Shown: positions 46,994 to 55,919, counted from the stretch's first letter. The stretch: DNA of 64,000 nucleotides from Thermoplasmatales archaeon (GCA_016806715.1 CP060531.1:791966-855965), one strand, 5' to 3'. Notes: a model not told the origin generated them from the sequence alone. A program made the numbers and translations.

Positions 46994-47520
46994 AAGGAAG
47001 AGTATTCTTATTTGGTGACAACATTGACACAGACATCATTGCCCCCGGCGGTTACCTGCATCTTGGACTGGACGTTTTGAAATTACATTCTATGGAGGCA
47101 CTCGATCAAAACTTCTCGAAAGTGGTAAAACCGGGAGATATAATTGTGGCTGGACATAACTTCGGTGCTGGATCGTCAAGGGAGCAGGCACCGCTGGTGC
47201 TTAAAGACCTTGGAATAGAACTGGTAGTGGCAGTGTCCTTTGCCAGGATATTCTTCCGGAATGCAATAAATGTCGGGCTTAATATAGGGACGATAAATGA
47301 TATGGAATATTCAAGGATTAGAGACCGGGATTCTGTGGAATACAATCAGGAACACGGAATCCTGAAGATAGAGCGGAATGGGCTTTCTGTGCCATACACC
47401 AATCCCAGCGGGCCTGTACTTGAAATTATCGCTTCCGGAGGATTGGTTAACTATGTTAGGAATTTAGTGAAAAGGCAAGATTCTCCACATCCTTATGAAA
47501 CAAAAAAAGATAAAAATTGA
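46990..47520 (+). CDS. Aconitase-family dehydratase small subunit (LeuD type)
   Basis: 176 residues from TTG 46990, overlapping the large-subunit stop as TTGA. It has the swivel-domain features GDNIDTDIIAPGGYLHLG near residue 10 and HNFGAGSSREQAPLVL near 57, which form the substrate pocket. The specificity-loop residues after GG read YLHL. In archaeal enzymes this loop separates isopropylmalate, homoaconitate and citrate-type specificity; I do not recognise this variant as any of the standard ones. The Ser/Arg of SSRE is present. Confidence 0.85.
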   Translation: MKGRVFLFGDNIDTDIIAPGGYLHLGLDVLKLHSMEALDQNFSKVVKPGDIIVAGHNFGAGSSREQAPLVLKDLGIELVVAVSFARIFFRNAINVGLNIGTINDMEYSRIRDRDSVEYNQEHGILKIERNGLSVPYTNPSGPVLEIIASGGLVNYVRNLVKRQDSPHPYETKKDKN

Positions 47521-47550
47521 GAATATTAAATAAAAGAAAATTGTTAATGT

Positions 47551-48942
47551 TTAAACAGCTATTTCTTCAACGAACTTCTGCGTCGACTTTGGTCCCATCA
47601 GTACCAGAACCAAAATGACGACAATCACCAGAACCCATACAAACGTGAATATTCCTGGAGCATTATGAGCTCCGATAAAGGCGGCTATGAACAACACCAG
47701 AATCGTCGTTGAAATTCTGCTTATGGAATACACAAATCCTGCTGCTGTAGTCCTGACCCTCGTCGGAAATATTTCTGCGTTGTACTGATGCAGGAAATTG
47801 GAGAAATTCCAGAGCATGAATGCAGTTAAGAAACCAAATATCACTACCTCATCCAGGCCATGTATCACTGCAAAAAACGTTCCGAAGATCCCTCCAAGTA
47901 TAGCAAAGAGAATGATTCCCCATTTCCTTTCTATCTTGTCAATTATGAATATATTGAATATACTGCCGACGAGAAATCCTGAAAATATTACTGCAGCGGC
48001 ACCCAGTGGATCACTTGCCGGGAATTTCACCGATACAAGGCCTGGGGCAAACGTCACAAAACCGTAAAATATTCCGGACTGGAAGAACATGAATATTGCC
48101 ATCATTATTGTGGTTTTTCTCACATCCGGGGCAAAGATGTCTTTATAAGCAGATATTTTGACCGGCGCCTCAATTTTGTCAGTAACTGGCGGAAGTTCTT
48201 TCAAGCCAGTTTCTTTCATAACCTCTGACTCAATGTCGTCCATCATCTTTTCTGCCTGATCTATCTTCCCATGTGTAGCGAGCCATCTCGGCGATTCCCT
48301 GAGCCTGAATCTGACAAGCCATACAACTATTCCGCTGATCCCCATGAACCAAAGAGGTATCCTGAAAGAATAATAGCCGACCTGCTTATCAATAATACCC
48401 TGGAGCGGCCCAATGCCCTTAGTGAGGGATGTTATGTAAACGATCAATGGCGCGGCAGTCACAGCGATCGTGTAAATCAAGGCCAGCCATGCGCCTCTTC
48501 TTTTCCTGACAAACATTTCCGTGCCGTAACTGTCAACAAGCGGAAATTCTCCACCAACTCCTATTCCGCCTATCAGGACGAAGACGCCAATCAATTGCCA
48601 CGAGTTCATGAAACCGGCAATTATCATTCCTATACCAAAAACCAGCTGGTTTGTCAGGAATACAGCTCTTCGGCCCCTGGTGTCCGCAATTCTCCCAAAA
48701 AATATCGAACCCGCGAACTCGCCCAGGAAAAAGAATGCCGGCAGGGCATAGGCGGACAGGTTACCTCCCAAACCATATGCAGCAGCCACAAGCGTCAATA
48801 TAGCCCCATTTCCCAGGAGCATCAGGCTCTCCGCCCATTCTCCGCTGGCAAGCATCAGGGCAAACTTGACGTGGAAGCCGCTGTAGGGTAACCTCTCCAG
48901 CCTTCCCGCAATGTTTTCTTTATCGGTATTATTTTCCACCAT
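47551..48942 (-). CDS. MFS transporter, candidate tricarboxylate importer
   Basis: 463 residues from ATG 48942 (a further ATG at 48981 adds 13 residues). Twelve hydrophobic segments; the signature GRIADTRGRRAV lies between helices 2 and 3, and PRWLATHGK precedes the central loop. It is a close relative in layout of the transporter at 3177-4610; both start with ARLERLP or GRLERLP. Convergent with the tcu/aconitase operon and next to it, so it may play the TcuC role of bringing in the tricarboxylate. Confidence 0.85.
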   Translation of the reverse strand: MVENNTDKENIAGRLERLPYSGFHVKFALMLASGEWAESLMLLGNGAILTLVAAAYGLGGNLSAYALPAFFFLGEFAGSIFFGRIADTRGRRAVFLTNQLVFGIGMIIAGFMNSWQLIGVFVLIGGIGVGGEFPLVDSYGTEMFVRKRRGAWLALIYTIAVTAAPLIVYITSLTKGIGPLQGIIDKQVGYYSFRIPLWFMGISGIVVWLVRFRLRESPRWLATHGKIDQAEKMMDDIESEVMKETGLKELPPVTDKIEAPVKISAYKDIFAPDVRKTTIMMAIFMFFQSGIFYGFVTFAPGLVSVKFPASDPLGAAAVIFSGFLVGSIFNIFIIDKIERKWGIILFAILGGIFGTFFAVIHGLDEVVIFGFLTAFMLWNFSNFLHQYNAEIFPTRVRTTAAGFVYSISRISTTILVLFIAAFIGAHNAPGIFTFVWVLVIVVILVLVLMGPKSTQKFVEEIAV

Positions 48943-49074
48943 ACGGTAATTAATAAGAGCCGGGAGTATTTTAACCCACATTCTAACAGGTTAGAATTAA
49001 GCGCATCTTCCCTGCAGGAATACAATTCCGTATTCCGACATATTAGGCAGCATGGATTGATGGGTCAGGAAACT

Positions 49075-50253
49075 CTATGCCTCAATGTGGTCTTGGCACA
49101 ATTTCGTCAACACCATGGCCAGAAGGGCTGACCTTGATGGGATCGATGAAGTGTTAACGTACTCAGCATCTGAGTGAGCTCCGGATCCAACAGCACCCAT
49201 GCCGTCAAGTATTGCCATGTTGAATAGAGAAAGGATATTGCCATCGCTCCCCCCGCCGACGGAAACGTCCTCTATCCTGATCCCCAGGGATTCACCGATT
49301 TCCCTGACCCTGACGAGAGCTGCCTCTGTTTTCCTGTTCTTTTTCATCGGGAAGCGGTTAATGCCGCCTGAAACAGATATTCTTGCTCCAGGATCGATGG
49401 GCTTGATGTTCCTGAAGAACGCATCAATCCTATGTGCCTCTTCCATATTGCTTATTCTTACATCCACACCGATTGATGCATGATCAGGGACAACGTTTGT
49501 GGCAATGCCACCGGAGATAGTTCCGACGTTTATTGTTGTTCCTTTCGGGATATCCTGAACTGCTTGCAGCGCTATAACTATCCTTGCAATTTCCGCTATA
49601 GCGTTTATTCCTTCCTCAGGGTGCAGTCCAGCGTGCGCAGACCTGCCGGTTATGGATATGTTGTATGTCCCCACGCCTTTCCTGCCGGTCTTGATCCTGC
49701 CATTCTCACTTGGTTCCAGGACTATACCTGCCCGACACCTGCTCCCCGCTTCCTCTATGTATTTTCCTGATTGCTGGCTTCCGGTCTCCTCATCCGGCGT
49801 GAACAGGAACCTGATTCCACATCCCGGCACTCCTTGTTCTATGAGAAATTTCAGCGCCCATATTCCCTGGATTATCCCCGTCTTCATGTCAAAAACCCCT
49901 GGTCCCCGCAGGATGTCTTCATCATTGGAGAACGGTATCCTTTCCAGTGTTCCCGCCGGGAATACTGTGTCATAGTGGCTGAGGACAATGATGCCTCCGC
50001 TATCCTGTTCCGGACCAATAGAAAGGGATAAGATATCGGAACCATCCGTCAATCTCGTGCGTGAAGGGCGGATGCCCGTCCTTCTCTCAATTATTCCCGA
50101 GATGGTGCCTGCGCATGCATTTAGTAGCTTAACGTTTCCAGACGGGCTCTCCTGTTCCACGATGGCCTTCAGGTCAGCTAGCATCTCAGGAAGGTTTGCC
50201 GTAAAATAACCAAGTGTTTCTGCTGCCGTTTTACCATTCGTAAATAACACCAC
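49075..50253 (-). CDS. M20-family metallohydrolase (deacylase of N-succinyl amino acids?)
   Basis: 392 residues as read from GTG 50253; the start is uncertain. Metal and catalytic motifs: SHYDTV near residue 90, GPGVFDMKTG near 118 (bridging Asp), PDEETGS near 150 (catalytic Glu) and SGAHSDAEY near the end. The dimerisation domain is in the middle (GRSAHAGLHPE). M20 enzymes split N-acyl amino acids or peptides. Its position after the NSAR-like and divergent GNAT genes points to removal of the succinyl group from N-succinyl-L-amino acids, as in the known Geobacillus cluster. Overlaps the NSAR gene by 23 bases. Confidence 0.8.
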   Translation of the reverse strand: MVLFTNGKTAAETLGYFTANLPEMLADLKAIVEQESPSGNVKLLNACAGTISGIIERRTGIRPSRTRLTDGSDILSLSIGPEQDSGGIIVLSHYDTVFPAGTLERIPFSNDEDILRGPGVFDMKTGIIQGIWALKFLIEQGVPGCGIRFLFTPDEETGSQQSGKYIEEAGSRCRAGIVLEPSENGRIKTGRKGVGTYNISITGRSAHAGLHPEEGINAIAEIARIVIALQAVQDIPKGTTINVGTISGGIATNVVPDHASIGVDVRISNMEEAHRIDAFFRNIKPIDPGARISVSGGINRFPMKKNRKTEAALVRVREIGESLGIRIEDVSVGGGSDGNILSLFNMAILDGMGAVGSGAHSDAEYVNTSSIPSRSALLAMVLTKLCQDHIEA

Positions 50254-51328
50254 TTTCGACAGTATATTCGTTCATGGCTTTCTCGTCCACGATATAACCT
50301 GCCCCCGGTTCACTGGATGGCGAAATTCTTCCATCCTTCATGGTGAATGGGTTCGCCACGATATCCCTGTGAAAGTACCTTGAATTGGGGGATGTGTCTC
50401 CCGGGTAGTCGATAAGTGATGATGAGGCCAGGCTCACGTTATATGACCTGCCGATCCCCGTTTCAAGCATTCCACCGACCCATACATGAGCCTTGAATTC
50501 CCTGCAGATTTCGGCAATTTTCATCGAATTCCCCAATCCGCTAACCCTTCCCGGCTTTATGTTTATAACGCTGCATGCCCCTATTTCCAGAGCTTTCAGC
50601 GCCTTCTCCGGAGACGTGATCGACTCATCGAGGCAGATTGGAGTGCTTATCTCCTTTGCCAGCCTGCCGTGATAAATAAGATCGTCGTGATCAAATGGTT
50701 GTTCAATATATTTCAGGTTGTACCTGTCTATTTTCCTGAGGGTATCCATATCCTTGATTGAATAGTCTGAGTTTGCATCTGCCGTAAGCACTATATCAGG
50801 GAAGGCATCTCTAACGGCGGAAAGGATCTCTATTTCCCTCCCTCTCTTTATCTTCACCTTTATCCTGCGGTAACCCATCCTGACGGAATCATCCACCCTG
50901 GCAATCAGTGATTTGATGCTTTCCATGCCGATTGACACTCCCACTTCCGCGTATCCCTTCCCATGCCCAAGCATGCTGTGCAATGACTTGCCGGCCTTCC
51001 TTGCTTCGTGATCCCAGAGAAGCATCTCCAGGGCTGCCTTTGCCATGTTGTGCCCCTTGATCAGAGATGCACTCCTGGTGAATTCATCGTGGTCCCCGGC
51101 AGAAGCAACCATCTTCCCCAGATAACCCTTGATGATGGACATAACTGTTGAATTGGATTCGTAACTGTAAAACGGGTCAACATCTGTCACGCACTCAGAA
51201 TAGCTTGTTATCCCGTCCTTTTCGAGCCTGAATATTATGGGTACCCTTTCAGTCTGCCTTCCGAAACTTGTCTCAAATGGAAAAATCAGTGGCATGCGCA
51301 GTATTCTGTATGAGAGCCTTCCGTTCAT
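50231..51328 (-). CDS. Enolase-superfamily N-succinylamino-acid racemase/OSBS-like enzyme
   Basis: 365 residues. Capping domain, then barrel: KVKIKRG near residue 157 (KxK base), DANSDY near 187, IEQPFD near 215, CLDESI near 240 and the second catalytic Lys in NIKPGRVSG near 262; GGMLETGIGR near 295 is typical of the MLE/NSAR-OSBS subgroup. Two opposed lysines fit racemisation of N-acyl amino acids. No menaquinone genes are near, which makes OSBS less likely. Coupled to the M20 hydrolase; divergent from a GNAT of the type found beside NSAR in bacteria. Confidence 0.8.
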   Translation of the reverse strand: MNGRLSYRILRMPLIFPFETSFGRQTERVPIIFRLEKDGITSYSECVTDVDPFYSYESNSTVMSIIKGYLGKMVASAGDHDEFTRSASLIKGHNMAKAALEMLLWDHEARKAGKSLHSMLGHGKGYAEVGVSIGMESIKSLIARVDDSVRMGYRRIKVKIKRGREIEILSAVRDAFPDIVLTADANSDYSIKDMDTLRKIDRYNLKYIEQPFDHDDLIYHGRLAKEISTPICLDESITSPEKALKALEIGACSVINIKPGRVSGLGNSMKIAEICREFKAHVWVGGMLETGIGRSYNVSLASSSLIDYPGDTSPNSRYFHRDIVANPFTMKDGRISPSSEPGAGYIVDEKAMNEYTVESGVIYEW

Positions 51329-51405
51329 GTCACGGAATACGGGGAAATGATTATTAAGAATTATCCCCGGAACAAATTTAAAACCTCCACTCCATATTGC
51401 CAGTC
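51329..51405. promoter_or_regulatory. Divergent promoter region of the D-amino-acid cluster
   Basis: The 77 bases between the two start codons contain TTTAAA-type sequence at 51377-51384 (about 25 before ATG 51406) and on the other strand TTAATAAT near 51348-51357 (about 25 before the ATG at 51328). Both suggest leaderless transcription from back-to-back TATA boxes. Confidence 0.45.
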
Positions 51406-52203
51406 ATGAGGATAGAGGAGATCAAAGATCCGGACGAGATCAGGGAGATTGTGCCTATCATAAAGTCCGCCTGGGGATTCACGGAACTTGACAGCCTGGT
51501 CAAGGATATTGTCGTAGCCATGAAGTTCCATGGCGGGGTAGTTATCGGTGCCTATGATGGCGACAGGCTTGTAGGAATGAACTTCGGCTTTCCCGGCAGA
51601 AGAAACAATTACGATTATCTCTATTCACACATGACCGGTGTCCTGGAGGATCAGAAATATTCAGGCATTGGGTACAGGATGAAAATGTACCAGAAGGAGT
51701 GGGCCAGATCACATGGCTACGATATGATAGCCTGGACATACGATCCCCTGATGTCCCTCAATGCCAACTTCAACATCCACAAACTGGGTGCGTTTTCAAG
51801 GACTTTCCTCACAAACTTCTATGGGGAGATGGGTGACAGAATAAACGCCGGAATCAGGACGGACAGGTTTGTAGCGGAACTCTGGCTGGAACTTGAAAGA
51901 CCGATTGTGAAGGGAGAGGCAGAAATAGCCCTTGACATGGATGGAGTCGTAAGTAAACGCATTACTGAAATAGCCGCTCACAGTGGCAGGGCCATTGTAC
52001 ACGTACCGGAAAACTTCAATGAAGTAAAGAAAATGGACTCCGCTGAAGCTGCAATGTGGAGGGAAGCTTCAAAGAAAGTGTTTGAGAGCCTCTTCAACGC
52101 CGGCTTTGTTGCCCTGGACTTTCATCGCGGTGAAAATCCGCACTATACCCTTGCCAGAGGTGATTTCCTGCCGGAGAAGATGAGGAAGAACGTGTTCAAG
52201 TGA
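51406..52203 (+). CDS. GNAT acyltransferase (COG3375 type), probable amino-acid N-succinyltransferase
   Basis: 265 residues from ATG 51406 (TTG 51397 would add three). The acyl-CoA fold is in the first 150 residues, with SHMTGVLEDQKYSGIGYRMK near 90-110 as the CoA-binding motif A. The segments YDMIAWTYDPLMSLNANFN and HKLGAFSRTFLTNFYGEMGD are typical of COG3375 proteins, which are often encoded beside NSAR/OSBS genes. In Geobacillus such a GNAT succinylates D-amino acids. Divergent from the NSAR/M20 operon, sharing its promoter region. Confidence 0.8.
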   Translation: MRIEEIKDPDEIREIVPIIKSAWGFTELDSLVKDIVVAMKFHGGVVIGAYDGDRLVGMNFGFPGRRNNYDYLYSHMTGVLEDQKYSGIGYRMKMYQKEWARSHGYDMIAWTYDPLMSLNANFNIHKLGAFSRTFLTNFYGEMGDRINAGIRTDRFVAELWLELERPIVKGEAEIALDMDGVVSKRITEIAAHSGRAIVHVPENFNEVKKMDSAEAAMWREASKKVFESLFNAGFVALDFHRGENPHYTLARGDFLPEKMRKNVFK

Positions 52204-52371
52204 CTTCAGATAAACTGAGTGATACCCCGGAGAAACCATCCGCCAGGAGATCAATGGGTTCTACTTATTATCAATCTCTCCTGTATCTTTGCTGAAAATT
52301 AACAAAGAATTCACCACGTATATGACAATACAGTTATATAACTAAATGGCATTGGCAAACAAGGTGACAAA

Positions 52372-52878
52372 ATGGCCGAACAGGAACTGGATAGAAATGA
52401 ATTGCCCGAATTGAAGCCGAGGATGATACCATCAGCAGAGCTTATGCCCGAGGTTGTACAACACATCCAGGGGCTATACACGGCAGCATTCAGGGGAGGC
52501 GTGCCCCCAGGCACAATAACCCTCATGCACTTGAGGATCAGCCAGATAAATGGATGCAGCTTCTGCGTTGCCAGCGGGTCCAGGGAAGCGCTGGACAGGA
52601 AAGAAACTCCTGAAAGAGTTTATTCTGTGGCAGCATGGAGAGAAGCTCCATATTACACCAACGCTGAGCGTGCTGCTCTTGCACTGGCTGAGGCAGTGAC
52701 AAGAATTGCCGACAGACCAGACCCTGTTTCAGATGAAGTCTGGAATGAGGCAAGAAAATACTATGATGAAAAGGGAATGTCTGCCCTCCTGATTGCAATA
52801 GCAATCACCAACGTTTTCAACAGGTTCAACGTTCCATTGAAGACGGTAGCCGGGACGATGCCTGCATCGGATCAGTAA
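52372..52878 (+). CDS. AhpD-like carboxymuconolactone decarboxylase-family protein
   Basis: 168 residues. The CxxC redox motif is in INGCSFCVASGSREAL near residue 60, with the following His replaced by Gly-Ser-Arg here (family usually CxxCxxxH). The helical layout fits CMD/AhpD proteins, which act as thiol peroxidase partners. The absence of the His may lower AhpD-type activity. It stands between the GNAT gene and the ArsR/SRPBCC pair with about 95 bases on the downstream side; a TATA-like TTATATAAC lies near 52332-52342. Confidence 0.8.
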   Translation: MAEQELDRNELPELKPRMIPSAELMPEVVQHIQGLYTAAFRGGVPPGTITLMHLRISQINGCSFCVASGSREALDRKETPERVYSVAAWREAPYYTNAERAALALAEAVTRIADRPDPVSDEVWNEARKYYDEKGMSALLIAIAITNVFNRFNVPLKTVAGTMPASDQ

Positions 52879-52972
52879 CCCCATGGATCATTATTTATGG
52901 AAAGGTGAAATTATTTGTAGCAGAACGTGGTTAAACCCACGCATTATTTTCAAAAAATCGGGGTAGGGAAAA

Positions 52973-53287
52973 ATGGATGTCTTTACAGCTTTATCGGACC
53001 CGACCAGACGGGCCGTAATGGATATTCTCAGCCAAAAGCCTCTCACAGCTGGAGAGATTGGGTCGCACTTTTCCAATCTGACACAACCGGGAATGTCAAA
53101 ACATCTTGGGGTGCTGAAGAAAGCCAGGCTTGTCAAGGTAACTGTAAAGGCCCAGCAGCGCGTATATTCGTTGAACAGGGAAGGTTTCATGGAACTGGAA
53201 GAGTGGATATCCAAGTACAGGGTTTTCTGGAAAGCAAACCTTGACAGCCTTGGAGAATTTCTGGACAGCCATGGCAGTGAGGATTAA
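52973..53287 (+). CDS. ArsR-family winged-helix regulator
   Basis: 104 residues. Typical ArsR start MDVFTALSDPTRRAVMDIL, recognition region LTQPGMSKHLGVLKKARLV and a wing with VYSLNREGF. No metal-binding Cys pair, so it likely belongs to the ArsR subgroup paired with AHSA1/SRPBCC proteins. Its stop TAA overlaps the next start by one base (53287), so the two are coupled. Confidence 0.9.
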   Translation: MDVFTALSDPTRRAVMDILSQKPLTAGEIGSHFSNLTQPGMSKHLGVLKKARLVKVTVKAQQRVYSLNREGFMELEEWISKYRVFWKANLDSLGEFLDSHGSED

Positions 53288-53835
53288 TGACGAGCGAAAT
53301 CCGTCCAGGGGACCTGGGAAAGATTACTTTTGTTGATGAACAGGCAAGCATTGAGTTTCAGAGGTTCTACGCTCATGCGCCCGAGAAGGTCTGGGCGGCA
53401 ATTACCGACAACAGCAGGCTCGTATCGTGGTTTATCACGAAGGTAAGAATAGAGCCGGGGTTTGGCGGCCTGGTTGAGTCATGGTTCGGGTTTCCTCCAC
53501 ACCATGTCATAGGTAAGATAAAAGTGTGGGATCCGCCACACCTGCTGGAGCATGAGTGGAACATTGAGCCAAGCCAGGCACTCCCCGATGGAGAATTCTC
53601 AATTATGAGATGGGAACTGGAAAGAGTCGATGGTGGGACTATCCTAACACTCAAACACAGGAACCTCACAAGGCAGACGGTTTCAGGGATTAGAAGAGGA
53701 CTCGATCCAGCACCCGCAGAGCATCTCATTCTGGACAGGTTGGAAGCATACCTCTCCTCCAACCCTGCCAGCAATACCCCTGCAAGGATGAGTGAATTGA
53801 TGGCGGAGTACCATAAAATGCGCCATAAGCTCTGA
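53287..53835 (+). CDS. SRPBCC/AHSA1-domain protein
   Basis: 182 residues with the START-like ligand-binding fold: APEKVWAAITDNSRLVSWF near residue 30, IEPGFGGLVESWFG, LEHEWNIEP and LERVDGGTILTLKH. Such proteins bind hydrophobic ligands and often sit beside an ArsR regulator, as here. The ArsR/SRPBCC pair is probably a small ligand-responsive unit. No catalytic residue is recognisable. Confidence 0.85.
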   Translation: MTSEIRPGDLGKITFVDEQASIEFQRFYAHAPEKVWAAITDNSRLVSWFITKVRIEPGFGGLVESWFGFPPHHVIGKIKVWDPPHLLEHEWNIEPSQALPDGEFSIMRWELERVDGGTILTLKHRNLTRQTVSGIRRGLDPAPAEHLILDRLEAYLSSNPASNTPARMSELMAEYHKMRHKL

Positions 53836-54255
53836 TAAAGCGTTACGACTGTTGCCTTTGAAGAGATCCGCAAAGCATTGTCCCTGAAATTTTGTAATAT
53901 TGCTGAAATGAACAGACCTCCTGCAGGAATGTCGGTGAATACAAGCTGGAAATATCCCTGAATTCATTGATTGAGTGACTCCCGGGCTTCGGTTGCCGAG
54001 CCCTTGCACCGGAAAAACTGAAAACCATTGATGGCATGTAATATCTTATATCGTACTGCTGAAGAGGCTCATGAGGGTCATCCGGTGATCTATTGCAGGC
54101 ATGAGGCAAGCGCATGGTAAATCTGACCTTCTTAGCCTCGAAATGCCGGTTATGCATGATAGCTGGAGCACCAACAGGGAATAGGCACCCGTCAGGGACC
54201 GGGGGTCAAGAAAACAATAAGGATAAAAGGCTGTCAAATATCCAGTCCAAGTCGA
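53836..54255. other. Intergenic stretch before an MFS gene
   Basis: About 420 bases without a supported gene. Short frames on both strands lack family features. An A/T-rich segment near 54210-54235 (AATAAGGATAAAAGG) may hold the promoter of the next gene. No RNA gene seen. Confidence 0.35.
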
Positions 54256-55458
54256 ATGGCGAATTCCTCTTTGAGGAGGCTGGTGCCTCCGTTCATACAG
54301 ATTATGATTCTGCAGCTTCTTGCAAATTTCACCAACAATTCATATGCTCCCCTGTCAATATTCATAAAAGGAACGTTCAACATAAATTCCGTTGAACTTG
54401 GCCTGATAACAAGTTCTGTCTTTCTCGGATCCCTGCTGGCTGCCAACATAGGGGGAATAATGGTAGACAGGCTTGGCTCCATGACTGCACTTAAGATTTG
54501 CTTCTTCCTGCTTTCACTGGGGTCACTTGTCGCATTTACTGCACAGACCTACTTTGTTGTGGTCATTGGATATATTGTCATCGGATTTGGCTATGGGATA
54601 GTTACTCCTGCCACCAACAGTGCAATTATAAATGAGTATTATCCAAAACACGCTGTACCCATGGGCGTCAAGCAAGCTGGCGTGCCCATCGGTGCTGCGC
54701 TATCTGCAATAGTTCTCCCATTGATTGCCATCAGATTCTCGCTGAGAGATGCTTTCCTAGCAATGATGGCACTGGCATTTGTCATAGCCATGATTATCAG
54801 GAAGTCAGGGATCATGCCGAGGCAGGAAAGAGCCAGGAGCCAGTTCAACCGGACATTCTTCAATGCGCTCAGGAACCATAACCTTGTAATGATAAGTATT
54901 GTTGCAATATTCCTGTCTCTTGGCCAGCAGTCTATATTCACCTATTTTGTCGTATTCCTCAAATTCAGGGGATATGAGGTGTTTTTTGCAGAGCTGATGC
55001 TGGCAGTCATGCTGGCCGGAGCAGTCGCAGGAAGGGTTGCATGGCCAATACTTAGCCAGTATGTTTTTCACTTGAACCAGAGGGCGTTGCTGCTGGTCAT
55101 AGTTGTACTTTCCGGGATAATGCTGATCCTGGTTCCCATTGAGGCATCTGAATGGTATCTTACCTCAATTGGATCGTTTTTCCTGGGTTTCACCGCTGTT
55201 GCTTGGAACTCGACCTACGTCACGATAATATCCGAAGAGGCACCGAGGGAGAATGTTGGAGTTTACAGCGGTGCAGCCCTCAGCATAATGTACATAGGCG
55301 TGATTGTTGGCACCCCTCTGTACGGTTATATCATTGACACGGTGACCTATACAACAATGTGGAGGACTGCAGGCTCGCTGCTTCTTGCAGTTTCTCTTTT
55401 GCTTTTACTGTATGAGCTGAAATCACGCAGGGACGCCAGGAAAAAGTCAAGCCCGTAA
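54256..55458 (+). CDS. MFS transporter, oxalate/antibiotic-like group
   Basis: 400 residues with about 12 hydrophobic segments. The helix 2-3 signature reads GGIMVDRLGSMTALK; GVKQAGVPIGAAL in helix 5 region is typical of MFS carriers of the CynX/oxalate-like group. Substrate unknown. It is the fifth MFS gene in the window counting the broken one. No catabolic gene is directly coupled; 53 bases separate it from the following small gene. Confidence 0.8.
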   Translation: MANSSLRRLVPPFIQIMILQLLANFTNNSYAPLSIFIKGTFNINSVELGLITSSVFLGSLLAANIGGIMVDRLGSMTALKICFFLLSLGSLVAFTAQTYFVVVIGYIVIGFGYGIVTPATNSAIINEYYPKHAVPMGVKQAGVPIGAALSAIVLPLIAIRFSLRDAFLAMMALAFVIAMIIRKSGIMPRQERARSQFNRTFFNALRNHNLVMISIVAIFLSLGQQSIFTYFVVFLKFRGYEVFFAELMLAVMLAGAVAGRVAWPILSQYVFHLNQRALLLVIVVLSGIMLILVPIEASEWYLTSIGSFFLGFTAVAWNSTYVTIISEEAPRENVGVYSGAALSIMYIGVIVGTPLYGYIIDTVTYTTMWRTAGSLLLAVSLLLLLYELKSRRDARKKSSP

Positions 55459-55511
55459 TTTATATTCGCTGCTAAACAATATTTTTATTCACCGAGTCCT
55501 GAGGATATATT

Positions 55512-55862
55512 ATGAAAATTGGGGATGACGATTTCTCGGACCTGGTGACATACTTCTCAAACCTTTTCAGGCTGAAGAAAATGCGGACAATTCAGGTGGA
55601 TAAATACGCAATCTCTTATCAGGGTTGTGATATCTTCAAAGGGAACGACACTGATGATGTTGTCCGAAAGAACGGCTTTCCAGAGATGAACGATATCGAC
55701 AGGATAAGGAGCATTATTTTTTCCGTCACCGGAATCGTCCCGAATATGGAAATCAGTGTCAAGGTCTCCTGGGATTACGTGGAATTTACACCGGATCCTG
55801 ATCCGATCGCCGCCGAGGACTTCCTGAACCAGCTGGACAGGTCAACTTTCAGGTATTTCTAG
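55512..55862 (+). CDS. Hypothetical acidic protein
   Basis: 116 residues, acidic (many Asp, with PDPDPIAAEDF near the end), alternating hydrophobic pattern consistent with a small alpha/beta fold. No motif recognised. ATG 55512 has a TATA-like AATATTTTTATT about 20-30 bases upstream. Followed by a membrane protein gene with its own promoter-like sequence. Confidence 0.5.
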   Translation: MKIGDDDFSDLVTYFSNLFRLKKMRTIQVDKYAISYQGCDIFKGNDTDDVVRKNGFPEMNDIDRIRSIIFSVTGIVPNMEISVKVSWDYVEFTPDPDPIAAEDFLNQLDRSTFRYF

Positions 55863-55919
55863 AATATTGCATTAAAATATGCAGAAAACTTTTAAATATG
55901 TGTATTAGAATAGGATTTC

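Noticed and set aside
48271-48891. 206-codon plus-strand frame
   Set aside because: Opposite an MFS gene with good signatures; low-complexity composition and no motifs.
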